Shown here: one piece after another, positions 54,396 to 63,491 of the stretch
How positions within the stretch are numbered: the first letter of the stretch is position 1
Layout: every line of letters starts with the position of its first letter
The notes under the pieces: generated by a model
Seen by the model: the letters and a program-made list of their open reading frames with translations, nothing else
The model's database searches: none
Told to the model about the DNA's origin: nothing
Assembly (NCBI GenBank): GCA_003330885.1
Contig: CP030277.1
Span: 2,418,001 to 2,482,000, forward strand
Source of the DNA: Rhodobiaceae bacterium
GTDB lineage: Bacteria; Pseudomonadota; Alphaproteobacteria; Parvibaculales; Parvibaculaceae
Length of the DNA stretch: 64,000 nucleotides
Reading direction: 5' to 3'
Made by a program: the position numbers and the translations under genes

Positions 54396-55007
54396 TTACA
54401 GTTCCAACGCATAGAGCTCCTGAATTTCCTCCGACTGGATACAGAGGTACTCCAGCGTCTGCTGCTGTGTAGCATGACCGAACGCTTCCATAAGGAGAGG
54501 AACTGCTGCGCGGTTTTGAACCCGCTGATGGTAGCCCCAGGTCTTGCGTAGTGAGTGAGAACCAAAGTTCCCCTTCATACCAGCGGTGTCACACCAGTCT
54601 TTGACCATATTGGTGATGGTGGAGACGGTGAGCGCTGAACCACGTTTACGCGAAACAAATAGCGGCGATTGTGGCCGGGGGTCAGGGTGCACTGCAATCC
54701 AGGACTGAATTGCATTCACGACCAATTGATTAAACGTGGTCGCCCGATATTTCTTTGTTTTTTGTTGTTTGAGCTCAAATCGATCTCCGACTCCCAGGTG
54801 AGCAACATCACCTACTCTTATGCTGAGCAGTTCACTTGCCCGATAGGCTGTGTTGATACCGATGGTAAAAAGACAGAGGTCACGCGGCATATCTACAAGC
54901 CGCTTTTTGATGCGTTTGATATCTCGAAGGTCGCGGATTGGTTCAACTTTTATGGTCGAACCCTTCTTTGGATGATTGGGGTTTTTCTGTCTTTTTGGCA
55001 TGCCCAT
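54396..55007 (-). CDS. Small tyrosine recombinase (catalytic domain only)
   Basis: About 203 residues with the full catalytic set: Arg in NTAYRASELLSI, Lys region QQKTKKY, His-x-x-Arg in SHSLRKTWG, His in FGHATQ and Tyr in TLEYL. The usual N-terminal arm- and core-binding domains are nearly missing. It resembles plasmid resolvases (ResD-like) more than tRNA-site integrases. Start may be 55007 or 55001. It is convergent with the CBASS operon. Confidence 0.85.
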   Translation of the reverse strand: MGMPKRQKNPNHPKKGSTIKVEPIRDLRDIKRIKKRLVDMPRDLCLFTIGINTAYRASELLSIRVGDVAHLGVGDRFELKQQKTKKYRATTFNQLVVNAIQSWIAVHPDPRPQSPLFVSRKRGSALTVSTITNMVKDWCDTAGMKGNFGSHSLRKTWGYHQRVQNRAAVPLLMEAFGHATQQQTLEYLCIQSEEIQELYALEL

Positions 55008-55219
55008 CCATCTCTCTGATCTTTCAAATCTGAATCCCAACTATTATCTAAAAGTTGGGATAAGTATATGCCGACTGCTCTTCAGAGCAACTTCTTTCTG
55101 TGAGCCTTCAACTCGACATCAAGAAAAACCCTTGCCACAGGGCGTTAGCGGCTGAATGCCAAATTCTAGATAAATTCATTGATTTATTTTGGTTCAAAAA
55201 AGCCGCCAACTGCGCACAG

Positions 55220-55507
55220 ATGGACGACCAACGAATGCCCAAGCCAATCAAAGACACGGCAACTAAAGCCCTCAGAACCCATCTCATCGGCATGGCAATG
55301 ATAGTTCTGGGTCCGGTCAGCTGTGTAGGAGGAATAGCTCTGTTTCCGCCACAAGGAATGAACGACAAATCTTGGGTATCAGCCTTTCCCATTTTCATCT
55401 GCCTACTTTTGATCTTCGGCGGACTAATAATGGTGGTGACCAGCAACATCCGGGCGGCCCGCACTGCCGCACGAGCGGTCGACAATGTGGCAGATCAAGC
55501 CCAATGA
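55220..55507 (+). CDS. Unknown small two-helix membrane protein
   Basis: About 95 residues. Two membrane helices are clear (LIGMAMIVLGPVSCVGGIALF and FPIFICLLLIFGGLIMVV). The start is uncertain: ATG at 55220 or 55235. Its TGA overlaps the next ATG (ATGA at 55504), so it is paired with the secreted protein that follows. No family recognised. Confidence 0.6.
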   Translation: MDDQRMPKPIKDTATKALRTHLIGMAMIVLGPVSCVGGIALFPPQGMNDKSWVSAFPIFICLLLIFGGLIMVVTSNIRAARTAARAVDNVADQAQ

Positions 55508-56184
55508 AACCTTTTCATTTCATAATCAAAGCAATGCTCTCCGTAGTCCTTGTTGTTTCATCAGCTTACGCAGACGAAGGCACAAGTCCTCATGAACTCA
55601 CGTTGAGTTCAATTGAATGGGCATATTTTTTACACGCTCTGGACAAAGGTCTGCCCGCTCAAAATCTCGTCAATTGGCGATATGAAAGCTACCGCCAAGC
55701 CAAAGATGAGTTTGAGCGCCGTCGCATGCTGAACGAACTAAAGCCCGCAGTTGAAGAAACCTCAGCTCGTATCAGCGCAATAGATACGTTCACTACTCAG
55801 TTCACTGGGAAGTTCAAAGACTACCGCTTTGATGAACAATTACTTCCGCTAGAAAGCGACTTTCACAGCGAATATGGCTGGGGTATTGAAATTGAGAATG
55901 CTGAACACCTTGATATTCGCAGCGACTACGATTTTGAGGCATCACCACAACCCAGCAATCACTTTCGATTCTTGCCATTGGGGCCTGAGGACGCAGAATC
56001 GATTGTACGCGCAACACATGACACCGACCGGAAAGTGGTCGTGATCGTATCCTTCACACCCGCCAAACGGCGATATGTAACCGTGTACGTGGATATAACG
56101 AGGATTGACGTACTTCACCCTGAAACTATGCAGATCCTAGTATCCTGTGCACCAGGGGAAGAAATTCCAATCTGCGATCGTTAG
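55504..56184 (+). CDS. Unknown exported protein
   Basis: 226 residues with a signal peptide (MKPFHFIIKAMLSVVLVVSS, cleavage near AYA). The mature part is hydrophilic: ELTLSSIEWAYFLHALDKG, a helical YRQAKDEFERRRMLNELK, and a beta-rich C-terminus ending CAPGEEIPIC with two Cys. The start at 55504 overlaps the upstream stop by 4 bp. No family is recognised with confidence. Confidence 0.65.
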   Translation: MKPFHFIIKAMLSVVLVVSSAYADEGTSPHELTLSSIEWAYFLHALDKGLPAQNLVNWRYESYRQAKDEFERRRMLNELKPAVEETSARISAIDTFTTQFTGKFKDYRFDEQLLPLESDFHSEYGWGIEIENAEHLDIRSDYDFEASPQPSNHFRFLPLGPEDAESIVRATHDTDRKVVVIVSFTPAKRRYVTVYVDITRIDVLHPETMQILVSCAPGEEIPICDR

Positions 56185-56275
56185 AGATACAACCCAAAGC
56201 GAACAATCAAGGCACTTGCAATTTTTTCCAACAAGTCCAATACTATCCGTATACGAACTATGAAAGACGGAGTAT

Positions 56276-56623
56276 TTGGGATTCAAAAAAGAGAAGAAGA
56301 TAGGTGGACATTCAGCTGACGAGCGCGCTCGTTGGCACAAAGCAACAAAGCAGGCTGCTCCAAACACGTGGCGTACGGTAGAGCAGATAAAGAAAGATGC
56401 TTTTCAGGGGGCATCAGACGCCTTTCTACGACGCTTTGAAGAGCACGAAGATCTCATTGATGAAGGCCGCGCACATCGGGCAGAGCAAGCTTCAAAGAGC
56501 GCGGAAACGGCTCTATACATCGGGCCGGGACAAATACGCATCCCGAAAGGTTGGCCATCACTCCTGGAGTGGACAAAGGGCACACCACTCCCACCTGATG
56601 ATGGTAAAGACTTAGAGTATTAG
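56276..56623 (+). CDS. Small unknown protein, probable cargo gene
   Basis: 115 charged, helical residues. The start is TTG at 56276, with GGAG at 56269-56272 unusually close. KPxGWPSLLEW-like RIPKGWPSLLEWTKGTPLP is the most distinctive stretch. It overlaps the convergent relaxase stop by 4 bp. No function can be assigned and the frame itself is moderately certain. Confidence 0.45.
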   Translation: MGFKKEKKIGGHSADERARWHKATKQAAPNTWRTVEQIKKDAFQGASDAFLRRFEEHEDLIDEGRAHRAEQASKSAETALYIGPGQIRIPKGWPSLLEWTKGTPLPPDDGKDLEY

Positions 56624-57624
56624 AGATCATGTTCATCCAGATCGTCACGCACCCTGCTGGCGATCTTGTCTTTTCTGGGACGCTTTAAGCGTTCCATCAT
56701 GCTGAGTTGACGGCCAAACACCCAATCCCTCAAGGTGACCCCTGCACGGACGACACGGTCTTTCAGCCCCCGTGCTAAATCCCAATAGTTGGCAGGCTGC
56801 TGGCGCTCGTCATGTCGTTCCTCGGCATAGTCACTAAACGACTTTCCGAAACGTTCTTCCAACTCAGTCTTCCGAACCTTTTTGCCCATCTCCGAGAGTT
56901 TCGCGTATTTCTCTCCATTGGTAAGTATGAGACCAGGGCCTTTGGCGTAGAGCGTTACCCCTTCCTCCTGAAGCTTCTGCTCCAGAATTTCCCAGCTATC
57001 AGCTGCTTCGAAGGCAGGAGTGAGCCTATCCTTCAGCTCCGTCACATCTTCCTTGCTCCAATGGTCGAGGGTTGTCACATCCAATCGCTCGGCCATCCTC
57101 TGTTCGCCTTTGTGTGGGCGACGAGGCTCCTTCTCGAACCGCTCCTCACTAGACAGCCTCCCTGGCACTTCAGTCAGGCCCAGCTCCTTCTCCTGGGCCT
57201 TGAGCGACTTTTCCAGGCGCGTCTTGTATTTCCACTTCTCCCAGGCAACGCCTGTCTCCGGATGCACCCGATTGACCATCACATGGAGGTGGGGGTGATC
57301 CGTATCGTTATGGGCAACGATAATGGCCTGATGCTCTTCCAAGCTAAGATCGGCAAGGGTCCGGTCTGCGACCTTGAGCATATCTTCTTGGCAGAGCTGC
57401 TCATATTCAGGCCAACTAATGGAATAATGAAAAACGGGGTCTTCCACCCGTTTCGACAAGGACGCTGTCGCTCTCATCATGGAGGGAACCAGGTCAGGGT
57501 CCGCTGTCGGCAAATTGCGGGCCGCCGTCCATTCTACCCTTTCTGGACTATCGCCCTTTCGACCGAAATGGAGATATTTGGCCAGCCCGCTAAAGCCGGA
57601 TCCTGTACGGGCGTCTCCAATCAT
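56620..57624 (-). CDS. Relaxase / mobilization nuclease (MobA/VirD2-like)
   Basis: A 334-residue relaxase. The metal-binding motif III is HNDTDHPHLHVMVN (His105, His110, His112, His114). Tyr17 in LAKYLHFG is a candidate nicking Tyr. The C-terminal half is charged and helical with no primase or helicase domain. It would nick oriT and pilot DNA to the coupling protein. It follows MobC by 14 bp in the same direction. Confidence 0.9.
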   Translation of the reverse strand: MIGDARTGSGFSGLAKYLHFGRKGDSPERVEWTAARNLPTADPDLVPSMMRATASLSKRVEDPVFHYSISWPEYEQLCQEDMLKVADRTLADLSLEEHQAIIVAHNDTDHPHLHVMVNRVHPETGVAWEKWKYKTRLEKSLKAQEKELGLTEVPGRLSSEERFEKEPRRPHKGEQRMAERLDVTTLDHWSKEDVTELKDRLTPAFEAADSWEILEQKLQEEGVTLYAKGPGLILTNGEKYAKLSEMGKKVRKTELEERFGKSFSDYAEERHDERQQPANYWDLARGLKDRVVRAGVTLRDWVFGRQLSMMERLKRPRKDKIASRVRDDLDEHDL

Positions 57625-57638
57625 GTTTGGAGGCCTCC

Positions 57639-57968
57639 CTACCCGATCCGGCGCACAGCCGAAAGAACTTCCCCTAAGGCCGTTTCCAGTGCCTGAGCGA
57701 CTGGAAACTGGCCTGCATGGGCAAGCTTCGTCAGTTGGTTGAGGTTATTCCCGAGAGCCGTTAACTGACGGATAGTTTCGGCTGCAACGCGTGTCGGTTT
57801 TGCCTTAGGCTTCTCGCCCAAAGCTGACGCGCGCACAAATGCTGCATGGGTTAACCCGCTGGCCTCAGCTGCTTCTTGCAGCTGCGCGAACTCTCCCGCT
57901 GTGAAGTAGGCCTTCACGCAGCGGGTCCGTCGTTCGCTCTCTGGCTTGCGGTAATCCCTGGTTGGCAT
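57639..57968 (-). CDS. mobC: Relaxosome accessory protein MobC
   Basis: A 109-residue protein. RTRCVKAYFTAGEFAQLQEA, GLTHAAFVRASALG and LTALGNNLNQLTKLAHAGQ are the usual MobC segments. The N-terminus is ribbon-helix-helix-like, for DNA binding. It helps open oriT for the relaxase. Its start is 75 bp from the candidate oriT inverted repeat. Confidence 0.9.
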   Translation of the reverse strand: MPTRDYRKPESERRTRCVKAYFTAGEFAQLQEAAEASGLTHAAFVRASALGEKPKAKPTRVAAETIRQLTALGNNLNQLTKLAHAGQFPVAQALETALGEVLSAVRRIG

Positions 57969-58042
57969 TTGTCATAAGCTCCCGGCGCTTGAGGGCAAGC
58001 AGGGCGTCGAGCCAACACCTCCAGGTGGCGATGAGATTGCCC

Positions 58043-58078
58043 AGGTTTGGAGACCATTTTTGGGCCCAAACCTCCTGC
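58043..58078. other. Candidate origin of transfer (oriT)
   Basis: Inverted repeat AGGTTTGG (58043-58050) and CCAAACCT (58066-58073) followed at once by TCCTGC (58073-58078), similar to the nic region of MOBP-type plasmids (ATCCTG-C). It lies between the mob genes and the coupling protein gene, the usual place. Not proven. Confidence 0.5.
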
Positions 58079-58198
58079 TTGCTCCTAAAACCAACACTAC
58101 CCTTTACATAAAACGCTACAGGCCGACTAGGAACACTTCAAGCTTTAACATAAACTATATGTTTTACTCATCGACACGTCAGCACACAGGAAGCCCAA

Positions 58199-60484
58199 AT
58201 GTCAAAAGGTGCAAAATCTCTACTAGCGGCTCTCGGCATATTCATCTTTGCCTTTCTGTTCTCCAATATCATCCCGAGTTTCACAAAACCGCTGATCCAA
58301 TTGTCTTTTGTCAGCTGTCTCGGGTACGGCCTTTACAGGGTCAGCAAAGATAAATACACCGCTTCCATGGCAGCCAGGACCGATGAGCCGAAAGTTACAA
58401 ATCCAACCCTTCTCGAAGCCGCTCGTGCCGAAGGCGAAAAGATAAAGGCCGCACAGCAACACTCAGTCACGCCAGAAAATGACGATAGGGCCAAACGCTG
58501 TTCAGAGATCCTCTCTCTGATGGATGATGAGGCAGCGATTGCCGTGTTTAATGCGGGGGCCGTCATGACGGATGAAGAGCATAAGAACTTCAAAAAGACC
58601 GTCGATCGAGAGACCAGCGAACCGCACAAGTTTCAGGGAATAGATGCCCAGGCGCTGGGCAACGCCGCTGGTCACATTATCGGAAGGGAGATCGGTAATT
58701 TCGCCCGGAACCTCTCAACCGGACGCTATCCAAACGATGTGTCCTTTAGCTCCGCAGTTGGCAGCATCTCTGAGTCCAACCGCCAATTTCTGAGGATTGG
58801 AAGCATCTTGATGAAACACGAGATTCTTGAACAGGAATGGTTAGAAAGCGCCCTTGCTAGCGTGATCTTCACGAGCGGGAACCAGTCGGTACATGAAATC
58901 AAAAACAATGCGGAACGTTGGACAATTGCGTTCAAGGTGTTGTTAGAAACACTGGGAAACTGCCTAGTGAATGAGGACCATCTCCAGCAAGAGATGGTTA
59001 GCATCACTGCTCAAATTCAAAGAGAGCAGCCACACTCCAAAGTTGGGCAGGAATTGGCGAAGCTGGCGGATGGGGGCGCCGCCTGGCTCAACGGTGCCGA
59101 CATTCCAAACAGCATCTACAATCCGATCTTGGGAAATGGCCTCTTCTTGGGTGAACTGGAAGACGGAACCCGGCTGAACTACGATGGTGAAGGGTCCCTC
59201 TTCACCATTGCTCCTCCCGGTGCAGGCAAAAGCCGTTGTCAGGTCATCCCAAACTTACTGGTCTACGATGGTCCCGCGATCGTGCTCGATATCAAGGGCG
59301 AGTGCTACGAAGATACAGCCGGACATCGCTCGCAACGATATGGCAAAGTCATTCGCTTTGCCCCTCACGATAAAGAAACGTCGGCCCGGTATAACCCGCT
59401 TGAGTTCGTAAGAAGTGACCCGGAGCACATCGCATCGGATGCCCGCAAAATGGCAGACATGCTGATCGTCTCAGATGGAAGAACAAAAGACCCTTACTGG
59501 CAAAATAAAGGCCGAGATTTTCTAACAGCCTATATTGCCTTTATCGCACTCCTTCCCGAAAGTGATCCAGAGCGTACGATGCAGTCGGTCATGGATATGA
59601 TGTCACCAACTGAGGACATGCTCACAAACGCTGTCGATGAGCTACGAAAAACCGGGATCAAATATCTTGGTCGGATCGCAAACCAGATTACGACCATGCC
59701 GGAGAAACAGCGGGAATCTGCGATGGACGTCGCAAGAGAACAGCTTAGTGCGTGGGATTTGGGCGACCTGGACAGTGTAACAACCCATTGTGATTGGAAG
59801 CCGGAGGACTTTAGAAGCTCAAGCAGCCCAACAACACTTTACCTCTGTGTTCTACCTGAAGACATTGACCGCTTTGCATCTGTGCTGCGGGTAATCATTG
59901 GTCAGCACCTTGAGTACTTCATGAAGGAGATACCTGAAAAAGCAGAACGACCCATTGTCTTCTTCCTCGATGAAGTGCCACAGCTTGGTAACTTCGAACC
60001 ACTTCCCAAAGCTGCGTCTCTTGGACGGCAGTATGGACTACAACTCTGGCTGTTCGCACAAAACCGCGACCAGATAGAGAAAGCATACAAAAGCGCCGAC
60101 ACAATACTTGGCAACGCCGTCGTGCAATGCTGGATGAATTGCGATGAAGATTCAGCAGCTAAGCTTGAAAGAAACCTTGGCACCTCACGAGGCCTTCTGG
60201 ATGGCAAGACAAAACCCCTTGTCCAATCACACGAGCTGCGGGGGCCAGAATATGATGACAAGATAATTGTCGTTGGCCGGGGTCAAAAGCCCGCCAAGCT
60301 CACTAAGCGCATGGTGTTTGATGATCCTGAGCTTAGCGGGCTTGTCGGACTTGATTTCAACTCAGGTAGTGGTAGTGCTGTCGTCGAGGAAGCGATCCCT
60401 TCCCCTTCTGCCGTCGACGAGATACCGGAGACAGCGGTTGAGCCTGACATTGGACAGCCAGTTGAAACCAGTCAGCCCAGGTGA
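58199..60484 (+). CDS. VirD4/TraG-type coupling protein (T4CP)
   Basis: A 761-residue ATPase. Two N-terminal membrane helices (LLAALGIFIFAFLFSNIIP and LIQLSFVSCLGYGLYRV), a long helical insert to about 310, Walker A APPGAGKSR near 340, Walker B IVFFLDEVPQLG, and QYGLQLWLFAQNRDQI further on. It links a relaxosome to a type IV secretion channel. The start has CAGGAAG upstream. Its presence without other transfer genes indicates that the island borrows a channel. Confidence 0.9.
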   Translation: MSKGAKSLLAALGIFIFAFLFSNIIPSFTKPLIQLSFVSCLGYGLYRVSKDKYTASMAARTDEPKVTNPTLLEAARAEGEKIKAAQQHSVTPENDDRAKRCSEILSLMDDEAAIAVFNAGAVMTDEEHKNFKKTVDRETSEPHKFQGIDAQALGNAAGHIIGREIGNFARNLSTGRYPNDVSFSSAVGSISESNRQFLRIGSILMKHEILEQEWLESALASVIFTSGNQSVHEIKNNAERWTIAFKVLLETLGNCLVNEDHLQQEMVSITAQIQREQPHSKVGQELAKLADGGAAWLNGADIPNSIYNPILGNGLFLGELEDGTRLNYDGEGSLFTIAPPGAGKSRCQVIPNLLVYDGPAIVLDIKGECYEDTAGHRSQRYGKVIRFAPHDKETSARYNPLEFVRSDPEHIASDARKMADMLIVSDGRTKDPYWQNKGRDFLTAYIAFIALLPESDPERTMQSVMDMMSPTEDMLTNAVDELRKTGIKYLGRIANQITTMPEKQRESAMDVAREQLSAWDLGDLDSVTTHCDWKPEDFRSSSSPTTLYLCVLPEDIDRFASVLRVIIGQHLEYFMKEIPEKAERPIVFFLDEVPQLGNFEPLPKAASLGRQYGLQLWLFAQNRDQIEKAYKSADTILGNAVVQCWMNCDEDSAAKLERNLGTSRGLLDGKTKPLVQSHELRGPEYDDKIIVVGRGQKPAKLTKRMVFDDPELSGLVGLDFNSGSGSAVVEEAIPSPSAVDEIPETAVEPDIGQPVETSQPR

Positions 60485-60725
60485 TCGCAGAGAAGTTCTA
60501 GAAGGTACTTTTTCTGAGGGCGGAAAGCGGAAAGCTTCGAAGTCCCAATTGGCCCTCAACCCATTGCTCGCCGAAACAATATCCCTCACCAATACGTCTA
60601 AGGATTGCGCCGCCGAGGGTAGCCACGCTGCCGTCGATAAGGGTGAAGCTGGGTGGGTCGAAGTTTGCGACCACATTGCGCCAACCGACACCAATCGACC
60701 CAAGTGATCGTGGAGAAAGCTAGAA
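60446..60725. repeat. Degenerate direct repeat around the T4CP end
   Basis: 60446-60503 and 60670-60725 are roughly 70 percent alike by eye, sharing CA-GTGATCG and GAGAA-TAGAA landmarks at matching places. The first covers the coupling-protein stop. On the minus strand both encode FS-x-ITW-x-DW-x2-LA in the same frame. It may be the scar of an old duplication. Confidence 0.45.
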
Positions 60726-60993
60726 ATTTGTTCGTCTGGGCGACGAAGGCTGGGAGTTCTGTCTCCTCAAACTTCCACGCCTCGGTCACAATTTCATAGG
60801 CACGCCGACCCGTTTCAACATCCTGTAGATCACAAATGAACTGCCAATCACGACCATTGTCATCGGGCTGAGCCGGTTCAATCCAATAGTGGACGCTGTG
60901 ATTGCCGCCATATCCGGAGCTCCGGTTCACATATATGCGCCGAACAACATCTTCCCGTGTCCTGGGGACCGGCCATGGATTAAGTGTGATCAT
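60598..60993 (-). CDS. Unknown protein, possibly frameshifted at its C-terminus
   Basis: 131 residues. The first 95 (VVRRIYVNRSSGYGGNHSVH, WQFICDLQDVETGRRAYEIV) look like a real soluble domain. The rest is unusually rich in Arg and Cys. Another frame, from about 60700 down to 60497, reads a more protein-like stretch (GVGWRNVVANFDPPSFTLID, ATLGGAILRRIGEGYCFGEQ). A frameshift near 60700 would join them into a protein of about 165 residues. No family recognised. Confidence 0.45.
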   Translation of the reverse strand: MITLNPWPVPRTREDVVRRIYVNRSSGYGGNHSVHYWIEPAQPDDNGRDWQFICDLQDVETGRRAYEIVTEAWKFEETELPAFVAQTNKFLAFSTITWVDWCRLAQCGRKLRPTQLHPYRRQRGYPRRRNP

Positions 60994-61325
60994 TCTTTAA
61001 GCAAATCCCAGCCTGTTTGGATGAACAACCAAATCTGACCGAAGCAGTCCATATCGATGAATTTCGTGCGCTTGGTCAGACAAAGGATGACATATGTCAG
61101 ATCAACCGCAGACGCCCGGTCCACGTCCTGCTTCTCAAACGTAAGGAAACTGCGGTTAGTTTTAGGTCATCCCATTGGAGAGGATTTCTTTCCGGTAGAC
61201 GATGCGGCTTCTCGTCTGTTGTCATTATTTCAAACGGGACAGGAAAAATCAGACGACGCAACAAACCAGATACAAAAAGGGTGCTTCACAAAACAGATTT
61301 GTCTTTTGAGCAGAACCGACATGTC

Positions 61326-61781
61326 ATGAACGAGACATACGCTGAACTAGCAACACTTCGGCACGTCAGAGTCGATGGCCGAGCAGCTCTAGACTATCTC
61401 GCCAGCCAAATCGACAGCCTCGTCTACGAGCTGCAACTCAAGAACCAAAACCTGGAGAAGCTAAACACGACCTACGCAGCCCTCAATCAAGTTCGGTTGT
61501 ATTTCCAGCTGCACTACCGTGAACAGCCCTTAGATCATTTTCGGCGCAAACTGAACAAGGTCATTTCCGAAGCCGCCGAAAAAGCAGATATGAGAACGGC
61601 CGCAAAAGTGAGAATCTTGCTTGATGACGCGGTAACCCATTGCATTGAGTCAGGTCAGCTGTACGAAACTACCGCTGAAGACGCAGCTCGGTGGCTTCAA
61701 GTAGCTACGATGGCGAGAGAGACTGCCAGGCAACACCACAAACACACTCAGGACCATTCCTCCGACACAAAGACAGTGTAA
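61326..61781 (+). CDS. Unknown helical protein at the island end
   Basis: About 151 residues from ATG 61326; the same frame is open back to 61017, but the upstream part is low-complexity and basic. The body is helical (VDGRAALDYLASQIDSLVYE, RRKLNKVISEAAEKADMRTA). It ends with a His/Thr-rich tail. No family or ribosome site recognised. Probable cargo of the island. Confidence 0.5.
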   Translation: MNETYAELATLRHVRVDGRAALDYLASQIDSLVYELQLKNQNLEKLNTTYAALNQVRLYFQLHYREQPLDHFRRKLNKVISEAAEKADMRTAAKVRILLDDAVTHCIESGQLYETTAEDAARWLQVATMARETARQHHKHTQDHSSDTKTV

Positions 61782-61972
61782 TTCACTATCTGGCACCCCA
61801 ATTTCTGGAGGAAGGCGGACGCCCCACCCAAACAAGTTATTCAAATAAATTCAATATCTTACGGTCACAGTGGACAGTGAATGTGTACCACGATTGTGTA
61901 CCATCTGCCAAAGCATCGATCTTTGAGAATCCAGGTCGGATCTCTGTTTCCCAGAACTCACGCTACCAGCGT

Positions 61973-62524
61973 TCAAGAAATTAGAATGTCCAACACACTT
62001 TTCTGAAGCTTTTCATATGAGAGCCCCGGGAAGGTTCTATCTACATCGGTAACGCCCAACGCATGAACCATGAACGCCCTCACTTTGGCATCTTGCGGTG
62101 CGAACCCCATATCCTTGAAAATTCGCACAAGGTTTTTGCGCGAGACGTCATCCAGCTTCTGGATTGATTGTGCAGCAACTTCATTGCTTTTCGCCCAGGC
62201 CCGCATCGCGGACATCAGCCGATACCCATCGTCAGCTTCAATGATTCTTCTTATGGCTTCAAGCTCAACAATCGGGTCACCTTTGGCTTCTTCCCGGGCG
62301 TGATCAAAGATCAGACTAAGATGGTCGCCGGAAAAGTAATTCGCCAGATCGGTCAGGAAGTCATCAAGGCCCCTGAAATGGTGATAAAAGCTCCCCTTGG
62401 TAACGCCCAGCCGGTCGGTCAGTGACTTTACGCTGACACCATCGACCCCTTCGACCCGCAGGATGTCCTGACCGGCATGAAGCCAGTCTTCCTGTAATAG
62501 TCCCGTACCCAATCTGCTCATCAA
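61973..62524 (-). CDS. TetR family regulator
   Basis: A 183-residue TetR. HTH: DILRVEGVDGVSVKSLTDRL followed by GVTKGSFYHHFRGLDDFL; the C-domain is helical. It is divergent from the alpha/beta hydrolase at 62654, whose upstream region holds a short inverted repeat. It likely controls that hydrolase and the VOC gene after it. It marks the return of host-like sequence. Confidence 0.87.
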   Translation of the reverse strand: MMSRLGTGLLQEDWLHAGQDILRVEGVDGVSVKSLTDRLGVTKGSFYHHFRGLDDFLTDLANYFSGDHLSLIFDHAREEAKGDPIVELEAIRRIIEADDGYRLMSAMRAWAKSNEVAAQSIQKLDDVSRKNLVRIFKDMGFAPQDAKVRAFMVHALGVTDVDRTFPGLSYEKLQKSVLDILIS

Positions 62525-62600
62525 ACCCTCGTCTGCGCTACGTCAAACTGATGTAGAACATTTTGCTTGCCATTCCAAACCATACTTGAGAGCATGTTTA

Positions 62601-62622
62601 AAAGATACCCGAAGGTATTTTT
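62601..62622. promoter_or_regulatory. Candidate operator or hairpin between tetR and hydrolase
   Basis: ATACC (62605-62609) and GGTAT (62614-62618) are perfect arms around CGAA, extended outward by A/T pairs with one mismatch. It lies 31 bp from the hydrolase ATG. It may be a TetR site; an RNA hairpin is the alternative. Confidence 0.4.
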
Positions 62623-62653
62623 TGTACTCGTTAACTGAGGCATGGGGAGTGTG

Positions 62654-63490
62654 ATGAGGACAGAAACACACATACTGAATGAACTACACGCGATCCGGTA
62701 TGTGCCGGATAGCGCGGAATACGCCCTCGTCATTTCCCACGGCCTCGGCGGCTATGGCGGTATCTACGATGTCTTCTGTGAACACCACGCTGCCAAAGGC
62801 GTCGACATATGGTCTTACGACGCGCCGGGCCATGGCCGTTCCACCATGAACCGCGCCAGAGGCACCTGGACGATGGAAGAATGGGCACAAGCCAGCCGGG
62901 ACTGGGCAGCTCATGTGAAACAGAAAACAGGTCTCCCCGTCTTTCTTCTTGGATCGAGCCTGGGGGCCGCGGCAGCAATTTCGGCGATCGACGAGGACGC
63001 CGTAGACGGTGTCATCATCATGGGCTCCGCCGCCGTCCCTGGCAGCGCACTGGTTAGAGCGGCAACAGAAGATTGGCGTAACCCTGCGGTCAACAAAATC
63101 ATCGAAAGCCTCGGACGCGCGGTCAGGCTGGACATCGACATCATGTTCAATTTTGACGAGGACTATGGATATAAAGGCGCCTCTGAACAAAAGAAGTCAG
63201 ACCCGCTCAACACCTGGTCATATGACCTCGCCTCCTGGGCGTCTTTTCTTCAATACGACCCCCCTCAACCCCTCAGCGACAACACCAAGCCGGTCCTGTT
63301 CACGGCAGGTACTGATGATCCCAATTTCCCGCCCGGCACCGTCGAAGCGATTGCAAGCGAAGTCGGCGGCCCGGTGAGCGTTGAAATATTCGACGGCGCG
63401 CATCATCAGCTAATGCTGTTTGAAACCGATAAATTCTCAACATGCACCGACCAATTTTGTCGTGCCAACATCCAATCCGCGGAGTCCTGA
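62654..63490 (+). CDS. Alpha/beta hydrolase (lysophospholipase-like)
   Basis: A 278-residue hydrolase with the whole triad visible: oxyanion segment SHGLGGYGGIYD, nucleophile in LLGSSLGAAAAI, Asp in TAGTDDPNFPPG and His in DGAHHQLM. It fits monoglyceride lipase or lysophospholipase-type enzymes. The start at 62654 has GGGGAG 4 nt upstream; ATG 62642 is an alternative. The VOC gene starts 1 bp after its stop. Confidence 0.87.
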   Translation: MRTETHILNELHAIRYVPDSAEYALVISHGLGGYGGIYDVFCEHHAAKGVDIWSYDAPGHGRSTMNRARGTWTMEEWAQASRDWAAHVKQKTGLPVFLLGSSLGAAAAISAIDEDAVDGVIIMGSAAVPGSALVRAATEDWRNPAVNKIIESLGRAVRLDIDIMFNFDEDYGYKGASEQKKSDPLNTWSYDLASWASFLQYDPPQPLSDNTKPVLFTAGTDDPNFPPGTVEAIASEVGGPVSVEIFDGAHHQLMLFETDKFSTCTDQFCRANIQSAES

Positions 63491-63491
63491 A

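Larger units (their letters stand above)
46342..61972. mobile_element. Integrated mobilizable island carrying defence genes (right end approximate)
   Basis: Starts at the tRNA(fMet) fragment. Contains a HEPN protein, hipBA, a CBASS-like operon, a small tyrosine recombinase, unknown genes, relaxase, MobC, candidate oriT and a VirD4-type coupling protein. The sequence is more AT-rich than the flanks. No type IV secretion channel genes occur, so it would need a helper for transfer. The right end is set where host-like genes resume (TetR at 61973). No second att copy was found in the window. Confidence 0.6.

Noticed and set aside
54396-55007. The small recombinase as the proven integrase of the tRNA(fMet) island
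   Set aside because: It lacks the usual arm- and core-binding domains and is about 8 kb from the att fragment, so a resolvase role is as likely.
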